From Palsa-506 sp963836355 (GTDB lineage Bacteria; Actinomycetota; Actinomycetes; Streptosporangiales; Streptosporangiaceae): a stretch of DNA of 64,000 nucleotides. Positions 24,586 through 34,203 of this stretch are shown here, in pieces (the stretch's first letter is position 1; each line of letters starts with the position of its first letter). A model generated the notes under the pieces. The model did no database searches. It was not told where the DNA came from and saw only the letters and a program-made list of their open reading frames with translations. Position numbers and translations under genes: made by a program. The stretch spans positions 434,001 to 498,000 of the forward strand of contig CAWIJO010000010.1 of NCBI GenBank assembly GCA_963836355.1, given 5' to 3'.

Positions 24586-25950
24586 ATGAGCGAGCCTCGC
24601 CTCGAGGGCCAGCACAACGGTAGGGCAGCCAGCAACGGGCACGGCGGTACCCGGCAGATCGATAAGCAGGCGGCGGCGTTGCACCAGCAGTGGGCGACAG
24701 ATCCGCGCTGGGCTGACATCGAGCGCACGTATTCCGCGGCGGACGTGATCCGGCTGCGCGGCTCGGTGCCGGAGGACCACACACTGGCCAGGATAGGCGC
24801 CGAGCGGCTCTGGCAGCTGCTGCGCGATGAGCCGTACGTCAACACGCTCGGCGCGCTGACCGGCAACCAGGCCGTGCAGCAGGTCAAGGCCGGGCTGCAG
24901 GCCATCTACCTGTCCGGCTGGCAGGTCGCCGCGGACGCGAACCTGGCCGGGCAGACCTACCCGGACCAGAGCCTGTACCCGGTCAACTCGGTGCCGCAGG
25001 TGGTCCGGCGGATCAACAACGCACTGCAGCGCGCCGACCAGATCAGCTGGGCCGAGACCAACGGCGGGGCTGACGGCAAGCACCCGTACTGGATGGCGCC
25101 GATCGTGGCCGACGCGGAGGCTGGCTTCGGCGGCGTGCTGAACGCCTTCGAGCTGATGAAGTCGATGATCGCGGCGGGCGCGTCCGGCGTGCACTGGGAG
25201 GACCAGCTGGCGTCCGAGAAGAAGTGCGGCCACCTCGGTGGCAAGGTGCTGATCCCGACCAGCCAGCACGTCAGGACGCTGAACGCGGCCCGGCTGGCCG
25301 CCGACGTCTGCGGTGTCCGCAGCCTGGTCGTGGCGCGCACCGATGCCCAGGCGGCGAATCTGATCACCAGCGACGTGGACGAGCGGGACCGGCCGTTCCT
25401 GACCGGCGAGCGGACCGGCGAGGGGTTCTACCGGGTGCGCGGCGGCATCGAGCCGTGCATCGCCCGCGGCCTGGCTTATGCGCCGCATGCGGATCTGCTC
25501 TGGATGGAGACCGGCAAGCCGGACCTGGACGTGGCGCGCGAGTTCGCGGAAGGGATCAAGGCGGTCTACCCGGACCAGATGCTGGCGTACAACTGCTCGC
25601 CGTCGTTCAACTGGCGGGCGCACCTGGACGAGGGCACCATCGAGAAGTTCCAGCGTGAGCTGGGCGAGATGGGCTACAAATTCCAGTTCATCACGCTGGC
25701 CGGCTTCCACGCGCTGAACTACTCGATGTTCGACCTGGCCCGCGGGTACGCCACCGAGGGCATGCCGGCCTACGTCCGGCTGCAGGATGCCGAGTTCGCC
25801 GCCGAGGCCGCCGGCTACACCGCGACCAGGCACCAGCGCGAGGTCGGCACCGGTTACTTCGACCTGGTGACCTCGGCGATCACGCCGAACGCGTCCACCG
25901 GCGCGCTGCAAGGCTCGACCGAGAGCGAGCAGTTCAGCACGGCGCACTAA
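24586..25950 (+). CDS. aceA: Isocitrate lyase
   Basis: The 454-residue enzyme cleaves isocitrate to glyoxylate and succinate, the first step of the glyoxylate shunt for growth on acetate and fatty acids. The active-site signature EKKCGHLGGK (catalytic Cys, near residue 209), ADAEAGFGGVLNAFEL (metal-binding Asp, near 180), the substrate motif FNWRAHL (near 342), and LAGFHALNYSMFDLARGY are all present. The first 25 residues are a variable Gly/Asn-rich leader. The divergent RamB-like regulator implies acetate-responsive control. Confidence 0.97.
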   Translation: MSEPRLEGQHNGRAASNGHGGTRQIDKQAAALHQQWATDPRWADIERTYSAADVIRLRGSVPEDHTLARIGAERLWQLLRDEPYVNTLGALTGNQAVQQVKAGLQAIYLSGWQVAADANLAGQTYPDQSLYPVNSVPQVVRRINNALQRADQISWAETNGGADGKHPYWMAPIVADAEAGFGGVLNAFELMKSMIAAGASGVHWEDQLASEKKCGHLGGKVLIPTSQHVRTLNAARLAADVCGVRSLVVARTDAQAANLITSDVDERDRPFLTGERTGEGFYRVRGGIEPCIARGLAYAPHADLLWMETGKPDLDVAREFAEGIKAVYPDQMLAYNCSPSFNWRAHLDEGTIEKFQRELGEMGYKFQFITLAGFHALNYSMFDLARGYATEGMPAYVRLQDAEFAAEAAGYTATRHQREVGTGYFDLVTSAITPNASTGALQGSTESEQFSTAH

Positions 25951-26004
25951 CCGTCACGGCGCACTGACCGCGGCACCCGGCGGCTGGGCCGGGCCTGCCC
26001 GCAC

Positions 26005-26056
26005 CATGATCCCGGGAGTTCTACGTCATCACGACGGAAGACCTCCCGGGATCATG
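26005..26056. terminator. Hairpin between convergent aceA and GT2 genes
   Basis: catgatcccgggag (26005-26018) pairs perfectly with ctcccgggatcatg (26043-26056). The stem extends inward by three more pairs after one mismatch. It sits midway between the converging stops of aceA and the GT2 gene and probably serves both. Confidence 0.65.
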
Positions 26057-26091
26057 AACGTGCGGGGGCGCTCGCCGCTGCGGCGATCCGG

Positions 26092-27144
26092 CTACCCGCG
26101 CGGTCGCATGGCGGCCCGGCTTGCCAGCACGCGCAGCCGGTTCACCGGTTCCAGCACCGTGTACGCCGCGTAGGCGTCCCGCTCCACCAGCCGGAATTTC
26201 ACCCCGCGGGCGCCGGGCGGGCAGCGGTACCCGGCCGGCCGCCAGCGGCGGAAGTCCTGGTGCATCTGCGCGAAGAACTGCCTGCGAGCCCGGCGGGGAA
26301 CCAGGCCTCGAGTGCCCAGGATGGTCGTGTAATGCCAGATGGCCCGCTCGAACAGGGCCGCGGCGACCGCCCCGGTGACCGGGGCGCCGGCCAGCTCGGC
26401 GAAGGACGGCAGCAGGTCGAAGACGAGCTGGTAAGAGGCGAAGACGTCAAAATGCCGGCCGCTTGAGGTAACCATGAAGGATCCGCGCCTGACCCGGCGG
26501 TACCGGTAGCAGACCCGGCCGAGCGCGGCGATCCGGCCGGCGCTCAGCAGCGCGGCACACGAGACCGGCACGTCCTCGTGGATGCCGGGCGGAAAGGGCA
26601 GGCCGATCTCGTCGAGGAAGTCGCGCCGGATCACCTTGCTCCACGCGGTCATCGTCAAGTTGATCAGGCCGGGCTGCGCGGCGAGGGTGAAGGTGCCGGG
26701 CGGTGCATCGCGGAGCAGCGCGGCACCGGAGCTCGGCCTGGTCCTGCCCTCGGCGTAGTAGTCCTCGTAGCCGATCAGCAGCACGTCCGGTCGGTCGGCG
26801 GCCAGCCTGGCGGTGATCTGCGCGAAGGCGCCGTCCGCCAGCAGGTCATCGGCATCGGCGAACCAGACATAGTCGCCGGTGGCGTGCTTGAGGCCCACGT
26901 TGCGCGCGTTTCCCGGCCCGGCATTGGCGGCCAGGTGGATTACCCGCAGCCGCGGATCCGCCTGCGCCCGGTCATCGAGGATCTGGCCGCAGGCGTCCGG
27001 CGACGCATCGTCGACGGCGATGACCTCGGCGCTGCCCGGCGCCTGCCCGAGCACCGAGTCGAGGCACTCGGCCAGGTAGTCCGGCACGCTGTACACCGGC
27101 ATTATCACGCTGAGCCGGGGGTCCGGCCCGGGGCTTGACGGCAT
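26092..27144 (-). CDS. GT2-family glycosyltransferase
   Basis: The 350-residue product has the GT-A fold of family 2. LSVIMPVYSVPDYLAECLDS (residues 10-29) opens the nucleotide-binding domain; VIAVDDASPD and VWFADADDLLADGAF (DxD-type metal site, near 95) follow. The catalytic-base region is PPGIHEDVPVSCAALL (near 195, ED pair). The C-terminal 100 residues are Arg-rich and helical, like EpsJ/teichoic-acid-type transferases. ATG 27144 is chosen, 14 bp after the MMPL stop on the same strand; the longer start would run into that gene. It probably acts on a surface glycan. Confidence 0.85.
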   Translation of the reverse strand: MPSSPGPDPRLSVIMPVYSVPDYLAECLDSVLGQAPGSAEVIAVDDASPDACGQILDDRAQADPRLRVIHLAANAGPGNARNVGLKHATGDYVWFADADDLLADGAFAQITARLAADRPDVLLIGYEDYYAEGRTRPSSGAALLRDAPPGTFTLAAQPGLINLTMTAWSKVIRRDFLDEIGLPFPPGIHEDVPVSCAALLSAGRIAALGRVCYRYRRVRRGSFMVTSSGRHFDVFASYQLVFDLLPSFAELAGAPVTGAVAAALFERAIWHYTTILGTRGLVPRRARRQFFAQMHQDFRRWRPAGYRCPPGARGVKFRLVERDAYAAYTVLEPVNRLRVLASRAAMRPRG

Positions 27145-27157
27145 CAGGTCCCGCGGA

Positions 27158-29632
27158 TCAGCGCCGCGGATCGGGCTGGCGCAGGCCGCCGGCCGCATCC
27201 GCGGCACCCGGCTCGGCACCGGCGGCCATGGCGGCCGCTGCCGCTCCTGGCCGGCTCATCCGAGACGGCCACCAGTTCCATCTGCCAAGCAGGACCACGG
27301 TGGAGGGCACCAGCAAGGTCCGGACCAGGAACGTATCCATCAGGATGCCGAGCGCCAGGCCGAGCGCGATGTCGCGGAACTGGCTGCCGCCGGGGGCGCT
27401 GCCCGCGACGATGCCGAAGACGAGGAAGGTGCCGGCCAGCACCAGCCCGGCGGAGGTCACCGTGGTGCCCGTCGCGCTGAGCGCACGGGTTACCGCCTCG
27501 CGTAGCGGAAGTTTCTGGGCCTCCTCCCGGATCCGGGTCATCACCAGGATGTTGTAGTCCTCGCCGAGCGCCAGCAGGAAGATGAACATCAGGAACGGCA
27601 TGAAGAACACCAGGCCGCCGCTCCCGCCGATCTTGATGAACAGCAGCACCGACAGGCCGAGCGCGGCGAGGAACGAGAGCCCGACCGAGGCGATCAGATA
27701 GAGCGGTGCCACCAGGCTGCGCAGCACCAGGGCCAGCAGCAGGCCGATCACCAGGATCGCGATCGGGACCACGTGCACCAGGTCGCTGTTCGAGATGGCG
27801 CTGATGTCGTGCAGGGCCGGAGCCTCGCCGCCAACGCCGGAATCGATCGCGCCGACCGACTTTGCGACCTTGGTGGTCGCGACCCGGACGGCCGGGACGG
27901 CGTTCAGCGCCGGCGTATTGCCGGGATCCCCGGCCTTGAGCCCGGTCAGGTACTGCACAGTCCGGCCGTCCGGGCTGACGTAGTTCGAGGTCGCCCGGTA
28001 GATCTGGTAGGCGGCGGCCGGCACGCCGGTGCCCGGCGGCTGGGTCGGCGGCAGCGCCTTGGCCGGGCCGAGCTTCGCGTGCAGTGCGGTGTACTGGGTC
28101 GGCGTCAGCGCCGCGCCTGTCGGGTTCAGCGGCCCGGCTACCTGGGTGAACAGGCCAGAAGCCCGGAGCTGGCTGGCCCCGGCGGCCAACGGTGCCGGGT
28201 CCGTCCAGACGGGCTTGCTGAACCGGAAGATCAGGTTCGTCGGGTTCGCCGATGACTGCGGGAAGTACCTGGCGAGCAGCGTGCTGCCCGCGGCGGAGTC
28301 AGAGCCGGCCGGCGCGGTGGTGTCACCGCCGAAGCCGCCGGCCACGTAACCGAGTGCGCCGACCGCAAGTGCGCCGAACACCACGACGCCGATGCCAAGC
28401 GTGAGCCCGGGCCGGCGGACGATCCGGCCGGCCACCCGGCTCCATACCCCCGTCTTGCCCGTTCCCTGGATGTTCCACGGCAGCAGCTTCGGCCGCCGGA
28501 AGATGACGCGGAAGACCGTGCGCTTCACCGCGAGCAGGGACAGCCGGATGGACAGCAGCGCGGGCAGCAGGGTGAGCCCGGCGAGCAGGATCACGCCGAT
28601 CGCGATGGCGAACGGGATGCCGAGGTCGGAGTAGAACGAGAAGGTGGCCAGCAGCAGCGTGAGCACCGCGGCCATCACCGTGGCGGCGGAGAAGGTAATC
28701 GACTCGCCGACCCGGGTGACCGACGTGACGATCGCCTGCCTGGCGGCCGGCCGCGAGTGGGCCAGGTCGCCGAGGATGCTGCCGCCCGCACCGCGGGAAC
28801 CAGGGAAGTTGTCCGCCTGCACGCTGTGCTGCGCGGCGCGCAGTTCCTCGCGGACCCGGAACACCAGGAACAGGCCGTAGTCGGTACCGGCGCCGAGCAC
28901 CAGGACGATCAGCAGGAACTGGGCCAGCGGGGAGACCTGGAGCCCGTGCCGCGCCGCCTCGGCGACGAGCGGCCCGGAAATGAAAACTGAGAAAACGGCG
29001 GGGGCAACGGTCACCAGCGCCAGGGTAAGAGACCGGAAGATCAGCACCAGCAGCGCGATGATGAACAGCGCCGACAGGTCCTGGATCTCCTGGTCCTGGT
29101 TGCCGGACGCCTTCTGCTGGTCGACCTGGATCGCGATGTCACCAGCCAGGTGCGCTTGCAGGCCGGCCGGCAGCCCGGCCCGGGCGATCTTCGCCCGCAG
29201 CGCGTCCACCAGGTCGTTCACCTGGCTCTGGTTGCCGCCGCCTTGCTGCGCGAGCACCACGAGCTGCTCGGCCTGCCCGTCGGCCGACCGGCCGGCCTCA
29301 AGGACCTGGCTGATGGTCGGCACCGTCCGCAGTTGCCGCTGCAGCGCGGTCAGCGCGGTCACGTCCGCGGGAGTCAGCGGTGACCCGGACCTGGCCGCGA
29401 CGACGGGAATGGGGATGAGGCTGGCGGTGCCGAACGGCGCGGCCAGCTCGACGGCGTGCTCGCTCGGCGCGCTCGCGGGCAGGAACTTGGAGTTGTCGTT
29501 CTGGGTGACGCTGGACAGCTTTGGCAGCTGCGTGGATGCCGCTATCGCGGCGGCGATCCAGGCCAGCAGCACGAGCCACCGGAATCGCACGGTGAAGCGT
29601 CCGACAGCACTGAATATCGCGTCGATGTGCAT
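27158..29632 (-). CDS. MMPL/RND-type lipid transporter
   Basis: The 824-residue transporter has the MMPL layout: first helix FRWLVLLAWIAAAIAAST (near 18), a periplasmic loop, a block of five to six helices (about 180-360, including VLGAGTDYGLFLVFRVREEL, the conserved GxDYxxFL proton-relay motif), a second loop, and a second block with LALGEDYNILVMTRIREEAQ (GEDYN motif). It would export lipids or hydrophobic compounds using the proton gradient. ATG 29632 begins MHIDAIFSAVGRFTVRFRW; the upstream in-frame part is non-coding. It is followed by a GT2 gene, a pairing compatible with glycolipid export. Confidence 0.9.
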   Translation of the reverse strand: MHIDAIFSAVGRFTVRFRWLVLLAWIAAAIAASTQLPKLSSVTQNDNSKFLPASAPSEHAVELAAPFGTASLIPIPVVAARSGSPLTPADVTALTALQRQLRTVPTISQVLEAGRSADGQAEQLVVLAQQGGGNQSQVNDLVDALRAKIARAGLPAGLQAHLAGDIAIQVDQQKASGNQDQEIQDLSALFIIALLVLIFRSLTLALVTVAPAVFSVFISGPLVAEAARHGLQVSPLAQFLLIVLVLGAGTDYGLFLVFRVREELRAAQHSVQADNFPGSRGAGGSILGDLAHSRPAARQAIVTSVTRVGESITFSAATVMAAVLTLLLATFSFYSDLGIPFAIAIGVILLAGLTLLPALLSIRLSLLAVKRTVFRVIFRRPKLLPWNIQGTGKTGVWSRVAGRIVRRPGLTLGIGVVVFGALAVGALGYVAGGFGGDTTAPAGSDSAAGSTLLARYFPQSSANPTNLIFRFSKPVWTDPAPLAAGASQLRASGLFTQVAGPLNPTGAALTPTQYTALHAKLGPAKALPPTQPPGTGVPAAAYQIYRATSNYVSPDGRTVQYLTGLKAGDPGNTPALNAVPAVRVATTKVAKSVGAIDSGVGGEAPALHDISAISNSDLVHVVPIAILVIGLLLALVLRSLVAPLYLIASVGLSFLAALGLSVLLFIKIGGSGGLVFFMPFLMFIFLLALGEDYNILVMTRIREEAQKLPLREAVTRALSATGTTVTSAGLVLAGTFLVFGIVAGSAPGGSQFRDIALGLALGILMDTFLVRTLLVPSTVVLLGRWNWWPSRMSRPGAAAAAMAAGAEPGAADAAGGLRQPDPRR

Positions 29633-29972
29633 AGTGCGAAAGCGTAACGCGAGCCCGGCTCCGGCCGCGCCGCAGTTTCCGCCGCCCTGTGCCGGTCGCT
29701 GACTACCCGGCGCAGCCGCACTGGCCTGGCCGGACGGCATGCCAGTGCCGGGGATTATCCGGGTTAGGCGGGCCGGGACGGCCGGCCGGACATACGCTGC
29801 GGACGAGCCCGGCGCGGCCGAGCCGGCCGGCCGGGCCGGAAATGCCGTCAGATCGTGGCCGGACATGCCGGGCGCGGTGCTGGCCAGGAGGGCCCCCAGC
29901 GGTCAGACTCGTCCCCGGGGGAAGCCACGAGCTATGCCCCTGCGCCGCCCGGGCAGCGCGGAAGGGACGCCA
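29633..29972. other. Intergenic region between the MMPL and sepH genes
   Basis: This 340-bp divergent gap has open frames in several registers, but none shows a family pattern or a proper ribosome-binding site. It should hold the promoters for the MMPL-GT2 pair and for sepH. No palindrome long enough to call an operator was seen. Confidence 0.4.
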
Positions 29973-30905
29973 ATGCAGGAACTGCGCCTCGTCGCGGTCA
30001 GCGAGGACGGGAGCTACGCCGTGCTCGCGGTGCCGGGGCGGGGCGGGCGGTTTTCGCTGCCTGTCGATGACCGTCTCAGGACGGTGGCACGCGGCCAGTT
30101 CTCGAGGCTCGCTCAGTACGAGATCGAAGTGGAGAATCCGTTGCGACCCAAGGAGATCCAGGACCGGATCCGTGCCGGAGAGACCGCCGACGAGATCGCC
30201 GACGCGGCGGGTATCCCGATCGAGCGGGTACGCCGTTTCGAGGGCCCGGTGCTGGCCGAGCGGGCGTACCGGGCCCAGGAGGCGCAGCGCGCGACCATCC
30301 GCAGTCCGGGGGACTCCGGGCCTGGCCCGAGGCTCGGCGAAATCGTCGCCGAGCGGCTGGCTGAGTGCGGCGCGAGCGCGGACGACGCGCTGTGGGATTC
30401 CCGGAAGCGGTCGGACGGAAGCTGGCAGGTCCAGCTCATGTTCGCCGCGGGCAACCGGCCGCAGCTGGCCGAATGGGTATTCGACCCGCGGCGCCGTCAC
30501 GCGATGCCGGCCGATGACAACGCCGCGAGGCTGAGCCTGTCCGGGCCGGACCGTCCGGCTGGCCGGCTAGGCCCGGCCGAGTCGCCGACCGCCACGGTCA
30601 CCCCGATAGCCCGCAGGCTGGGCTCGCCGGGCCAGCATCCGGCCGAGCCGCCGGCCGAGGCCGCGGCGGAGCGGCAGCCGGCCCGCGCCGTAGCCGGAGC
30701 GCCTTCCCGGCCGGGTGCCGCCAAGGTCCCGGCTGGGCCGGCCAGCCGGCCGGATGATGCCGCGGCCACCCAAGAGCGGCCGGAGCCGCCGCCGGACCCG
30801 GCGCGGCAGCGCCCGGTGCGCAAGGCGGCCGGCGGCCGGGCCAGGCGTGCGTCCGTGCCGTCCTGGGACGAGATCATGCTCGGCAATTCCCGGCAGCCGG
30901 ACTGA
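29973..30905 (+). CDS. sepH: Septation protein SepH
   Basis: The 310-residue actinobacterial protein has an N-terminal DUF3071 domain (about 1-170). It begins MQELRLVAVSEDGSYAVLAV and contains the helix-turn-helix-like segment ETADEIADAAGIPIERVRRF (about 67-86) and DALWDSRKRSDGSWQVQLMF near 140. The rest is disordered Pro/Ala-rich sequence ending in the conserved VPSWDEIMLGNSR peptide. SepH stimulates FtsZ assembly in Streptomyces and mycobacteria. ATG 29973 is preceded by GGAAGGGA; the frame is open further upstream but unlike the family. Confidence 0.93.
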   Translation: MQELRLVAVSEDGSYAVLAVPGRGGRFSLPVDDRLRTVARGQFSRLAQYEIEVENPLRPKEIQDRIRAGETADEIADAAGIPIERVRRFEGPVLAERAYRAQEAQRATIRSPGDSGPGPRLGEIVAERLAECGASADDALWDSRKRSDGSWQVQLMFAAGNRPQLAEWVFDPRRRHAMPADDNAARLSLSGPDRPAGRLGPAESPTATVTPIARRLGSPGQHPAEPPAEAAAERQPARAVAGAPSRPGAAKVPAGPASRPDDAAATQERPEPPPDPARQRPVRKAAGGRARRASVPSWDEIMLGNSRQPD

Positions 30906-31276
30906 CCGGGCTGCGGTCATGCCCGGCGCGCCTGGTATGGCCTTTTCCGTTATACGGCATGCCGCCATCCGGGCCCGCCGGAGGTTTCCTGGCGGTAAGC
31001 GAAAGGCAAGCGTGGCCGTCGTTTCCCGGATCAGCCCGGCAGCGATTTCCCGGTGCATTCCGGCGGTTTTTCAGCGCGGCTGTGGTGGCGCCGTCGCCCG
31101 CCCGGCCGGGACGAAGTGCGAGACCGAACTACCTGGCCTGCTCAGCGCTTCGCCGCGGGCTGCCGCGGTGGTGCCCGGATTAGCCATGCCGCCCGGTTCC
31201 GGGGTCGACGCGATTGCGCCGGGGAGCGTAGGATCACCCGTCGGGACAACGCCGGATGACATGGTGAGGAGCACGC
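30906..31276. other. Intergenic region after sepH
   Basis: These 371 bp are moderately GC-rich. Frames crossing it are shadows without recognisable protein patterns. The upstream region of the lipoprotein gene ends with GTGAGGAGCACGC, its ribosome-binding site. No RNA gene was identified. Confidence 0.4.
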
Positions 31277-31855
31277 TTGCGCTGGCACGGGCGGGTAGTC
31301 GGCCAGTGTGCGCGCCGGGCGGCGGGGTTTGCCGCCGCGGCGTTGCTACTCGCGGGCTGCGGCCTGTTCGGCGGCTCCAAGGCGCTCCGGCAGGACGCGC
31401 CGGAGCAGATGACGGTCACCAGCCCGGTATTCGGCCAGGACATTATTCCTCGCCAGTACACCTGCCACGGCCGTGGCGACAGCCCGCCGATCTACTGGTC
31501 CGGCGCGCCGCAGGGCACCAGGGAACTGGCGCTCGTCGTCGATGACGCGGATGCTCCCATCACGCCGTACATTTACTGGATCGTGCTGGATATAAGCCCC
31601 GCGACGACCGATATTCAGTCGGCTCAGCTGCCGCCCGGCGCCCGCCAGGCGGACAATAGCCGGGGCTTCGCCGGCTATGATGCGCCGTGCCCGATTCAGG
31701 ACAGTCATAAGTACCGCTTCACCGTTTACGCATTGAGCTCGCCGCTGCGGCTCCGTAACGGCACCAGCGCAAAAGCGGCGTGGACCGCGATCGCCCGGAG
31801 TGCGATCGCAAGAGGCCGTCTCACGGCCACGGCCAAGCCCTTATCTAACCGCTAG
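31277..31855 (+). CDS. YbhB/YbcL-type (PEBP) lipoprotein
   Basis: This 192-residue lipoprotein has a type II signal, basic residues then AAGFAAAALLLAGCGLF, with the lipobox Cys at residue 28. The mature part is a phosphatidylethanolamine-binding-protein fold: FGQDIIPRQYTCHGRGDSPP (about 52-71), ALVVDDADAPITPYIYWIVL (the DxDxP anion-pocket motif, about 85) and the C-terminal KYRFTVYALSSPLRL. Function on the cell surface is unknown. The start is TTG 31277 with GAGGAG upstream. The stop codon lies within an AT-only inverted repeat (TTATCTA...TAGATAA, 31841-31859), perhaps part of a terminator. Confidence 0.88.
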   Translation: MRWHGRVVGQCARRAAGFAAAALLLAGCGLFGGSKALRQDAPEQMTVTSPVFGQDIIPRQYTCHGRGDSPPIYWSGAPQGTRELALVVDDADAPITPYIYWIVLDISPATTDIQSAQLPPGARQADNSRGFAGYDAPCPIQDSHKYRFTVYALSSPLRLRNGTSAKAAWTAIARSAIARGRLTATAKPLSNR

Positions 31856-32074
31856 ATAAAACGAAGAGTAATCGTTTCGTGGCGGAGAGTAGACATCTCG
31901 GCCTAAACTTCTCGAATCGTCTGACAGCGGCCATAGCGGTCCGACAGAATCGCTGTTCAAGTGAGCAGTCTCGGATTCGTCCAGGGCGCAAGCACTGCCG
32001 GTAAAGGCCCGCGTCGGTGACCGCGCGCGCCTCGCTTGCGCCGCTCTTGAGGTCATGGCTTATTGGATGGTGCG

Positions 32075-33730
32075 ATGACTCCGCTCGTGATCGGCCTGGC
32101 AGTCGCTGTCATGGTCATTCTCATCGCCGTCGCGGTAGGCATGCGGCATGTGCGAAACACCGAACGGGCCGACTTCGGGGATCCGACCGCAGAGCGCGGC
32201 GCAACCAGGAGCGCTGCGACCAGAGGCCGGCCAGATCCCGGATCGGACCGCGACCGGCAGCGCCCCCGGCCGGACCGGCTGCCAGCCGGGGCAGCCGGCG
32301 CCTCGCGCTCCCGCGGCGCAACGGAACTGGGCGGACGGCGGGGTGACCGGGCTGCCGCGGGGGCCGAATCGGGCCGGGATGCCCGGTGGTATGGCGCCGC
32401 TCGCGGCGGCCGCGGCCAGGACCTCGGCGACGATGAGCCAGATTTCCGCACGGCGCAGCGCAAGGAGGCCCGCGCTCAGGCACGCGGCCGCCAGGTCCGC
32501 GGCAAGCGGGATGACGACGGGGACTGGCCGAGCACCGAGTGGGATGAGCTCTCCGACGCCGACTACTGGAAGGAAGTGGCCTCCGACCGGCCGCTCGTGA
32601 CGACGGCGCGGGTCGCGCAGCCAGCGCAGGATGCCCGCGCGGCACGGCCGTCGGGTGACCTGGCAGGCGCTGGGCATGCTCCGCCGCCGGGCCGCCGGGC
32701 TGCCGGGCCGACCCATGGCCAGGACTGGCCGCACGGCCAGGAAAGGCCGCGCGATGCCGCACCGCTCCCCGCCCGAGGCGCGCCGCAGCCAGCGGTGGCC
32801 GGGGGCGGCCACGACTTCCTGGCCGCGCCCGCTGCTGCCCGCGGCCAGGATCCGGTCCGGCCGGACCCGGCTCACCCGGGGCCGGCCAGGCCGGCCGCCC
32901 CCGGCCGGCCACCGGCAGGCCGGGGCAGTCCCGCCCGGGGCCGGCCGCGCACGAGTCCGGGCCGCGCTGGGCGCGGCCAGGCGCGCCAGCGCCGGCCGCC
33001 GACGATCCGCTGACTAGCCCGTCCTTTCCGCGGATCGTCACGTCCGACAGCAGGTCCTACCGCAACGGAAGACCGGCAGTTCCGGCCGCGAGCCCGGCTG
33101 CGCACAGCGCGCCGACGGCGCAGTTCGCCAGCTACGGCGCGGGCGCCGCACGGCCGGCGGACCGGCGCAGCGTGAACGGATATGACCGGGCGCTCGCCGA
33201 GAGCGGCTCGGCGACCACCGCGCCACGTTCCTACCGGCCGGACGCCCAGCCAGGGACCGGCAGCTACGGGACGCGGGACCAGTCCCCCGGCGCGCTCCCG
33301 GCAGCAGCTGACAATGACATTCTGCCCAGTTCGCCGCAGCTGCCCAGTTCGCCGCAGCCCAGGCCGCCGGCGCCCGGCCAGCGGCCGGCCACTGGGTCGC
33401 CGGCCGGCAATCCGTATGGCAGCTATGTCAGTGCTGACCTGCCTGGCTACCAGGATCTGCCGCCGTCCGGCTACCAGCTCGGCCAGTCCGGTCCGGGGTA
33501 TCCGGGCCAGCCTGGCCAGTCGGCCAGATGATCGCGGCCCGTCGGGGTACCCGCCGGCCCCCTACTCGGCGGGCCTGCCCAGCACGGCAGGCTACCCGTC
33601 GGCCAGCTATGGCGCAGGTCCGGGAGTGCCGGGATACCCGCCCACCGGAAGGCACTCGGCCCGGCCGCCGGAACCGGCCCGCTACCTCCCGCCAGAGCTA
33701 TATGACCGGGATGGCTACGGCAGCCGGTAG
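32075..33730 (+). pseudogene. Frameshifted membrane-anchored, disordered actinobacterial protein
   Basis: From ATG 32075 the frame encodes one N-terminal helix (LVIGLAVAVMVILIAVAVGM) and an Arg/Asp-rich tail with an ordered motif WPSTEWDELSDADYWKEVAS near residue 155, characteristic of a conserved actinobacterial anchor protein. This frame ends at 33013. The plausible continuation (SPSFPRIVTSDSRSYRNGRP, then Tyr/Pro/Gly-rich repeats) is in the -1 frame from about 32960 to 33531. It then returns to the first frame (SGYPPAPYSAGLPS to ELYDRDGYGSR, stop 33730). Two compensating single-base indels, about 32700-32960 and 33520, would restore one protein of about 550 residues. Either a true pseudogene or assembly errors in GC-rich DNA. 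Confidence 0.6.
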
Positions 33731-33864
33731 CAAGAGTCAGCTGGTGCCTGGCAAGCAGTAATGCGGACATAACGGTCGGCTGACTCTGCCCTGGCTGGCG
33801 CGCCCGCTTGACAAGAGGGCACCGTGATTGCTCACAATGTGCCGACCGAGGCAAGGCAGGCAGA

Positions 33865-34155
33865 ATGCAGGACGGCACTCGCGACCACGCGCGCACGTAC
33901 CATTTACACCGGCTTGCGACAGCGCTGGACACCCAGGGATTCCACGCGACTGTGAAGACGACATACCCGGCAGCGCTGCACGTGTTCATGCCGGGGGCAA
34001 GCATGCTCGCGGAGAGCATCCACTGCACGGCGGGAACTGATCGCAGTGGCCGGCTCCGCTGGTTCTACCGGTGGTCATGGGGTGAGTTGCTGCACGATAC
34101 CGACGACCCTTCCGGGGCGGCCGCCAAGGTCGCGGAGGTGCTGGCCGCGCGGTAA
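33865..34155 (+). CDS. Small hypothetical protein
   Basis: The 96-residue soluble protein is of a type common in Streptosporangiales and Streptomyces, with no assigned function. It has an N-terminal helix (ARTYHLHRLATALDTQGFHA), strands around a VFMPGASMLAES segment, and the aromatic motif LRWFYRWSWGELLHDTDDP. Similar small proteins usually lie near XRE-type regulators, but none is adjacent here. ATG 33865 starts MQDGTRDHART; GGCAAGGCAGG lies upstream. Confidence 0.6.
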   Translation: MQDGTRDHARTYHLHRLATALDTQGFHATVKTTYPAALHVFMPGASMLAESIHCTAGTDRSGRLRWFYRWSWGELLHDTDDPSGAAAKVAEVLAAR

Positions 34156-34203
34156 GCCCAGGCTGCCAGCCGAGTCAGCGGCGGGCCTTCCCGCTGCGCG
34201 GAT

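Noticed and set aside
32121..33041. 306-codon minus-strand frame opposite the anchored protein gene
   Set aside because: It is low-complexity Arg/Pro/Gly only, mirrors the plus-strand gene and has no start context.
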